From the NCBI GenBank assembly GCA_032622095.1, contig CP136069.1, positions 126,623,450-126,687,449 on the forward strand: DNA of 64,000 nucleotides, given 5' to 3'. The position numbers were made by a program, and so were the translations under genes. Positions 63,961 to 64,000 of the stretch are shown here, one piece after another. The notes below the pieces were generated by a model. The model saw nothing but the letters and a program-made list of their open reading frames with translations. It was not told where the DNA came from and did not search any database. Position 1 is the stretch's first letter. Each line of letters starts with the position of its first letter. The stretch comes from Siphonodentalium dalli. Its lineage: Eukaryota > Mollusca > Scaphopoda > Gadilida > Siphonodentaliidae.

Positions 63961-64000
63961 AAAAACCCACTTAAAACCTTTCTGGAATTCAGAACTATCC

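Overview
This is animal (eukaryotic) genomic DNA: AT-rich, with split genes, GT-AG introns, satellites and many DNA transposons. The style of the repeats (tandem units ending in GGACGGACGG-type runs, and a satellite tail with the words CCATGGCAATAGCTCA) is what I associate with molluscs, probably a bivalve. That assignment is inference, and no ribosomal or mitochondrial marker is present.

Host gene. One host gene is clear: STAM (signal-transducing adaptor molecule, ESCRT-0) on the minus strand. Five phase-compatible exons encode the N-terminus and most of the VHS domain: exon 1 at 35641-35683 (start codon), exon 2 at 27861-27945, exon 3 at 18896-18971, exon 4 at 18038-18136 and exon 5 at 10656-10741. 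The gene continues off the left edge. Its introns hold most of the repeats in the first 35 kb, and a promoter-like stretch lies just upstream (35.69-35.83 kb).

Layout. 1-2.8 kb: two tandem repeat families (R1, R2). 2.8-8.2 kb: an uncharacterised composite repeat block bounded by inverted copies of one sequence. 8.67-10.26 kb: a PIF/Harbinger-like element (TTA target duplication) carrying a gene fragment that a MITE later interrupted. 11.68-17.95 kb: a four-level nest of DNA transposons (MULE > hAT > hAT-like > MULE), three levels with clear target-site duplications. 19.2-20.5 kb: a second R1. 23.7-28.8 kb: a TTAA MITE, a hAT nested in a hAT, and a truncated third hAT. 28.9-35.3 kb: satellite and small MITEs. 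36.1-43.6 kb: a giant foldback element (arms about 2.8 kb) upstream of STAM.

43.8-49.7 kb is the most unusual region. A 5.9-kb palindromic, virus-like element sits inside a truncated foldback arm. It carries three copies of a compact 1.7-kb unit, two on minus and one on plus. Each unit encodes a 193-aa Bcl-2-like protein with BH1- and BH2-like motifs, a 72-73-aa lysine-rich protein, and a 67-aa acidic-tailed protein whose start codon overlaps the preceding stop (ATGA). The units meet at a GC-rich palindromic junction resembling a hairpin telomere. I see no polymerase, integrase or capsid gene in the window.

49.9-64 kb: fragments of a non-LTR retrotransposon (broken ORF1; ORF2 endonuclease domain split by about 3 kb). 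They are separated by a tandem array of 1.35-kb units, one of which has a TTAA MITE absent from its sisters, and by an inverted-repeat block rich in AGGTCA half-sites.

Limits: element boundaries come from reading terminal inverted repeats and target duplications by eye; protein family calls come from motif recognition without a search.
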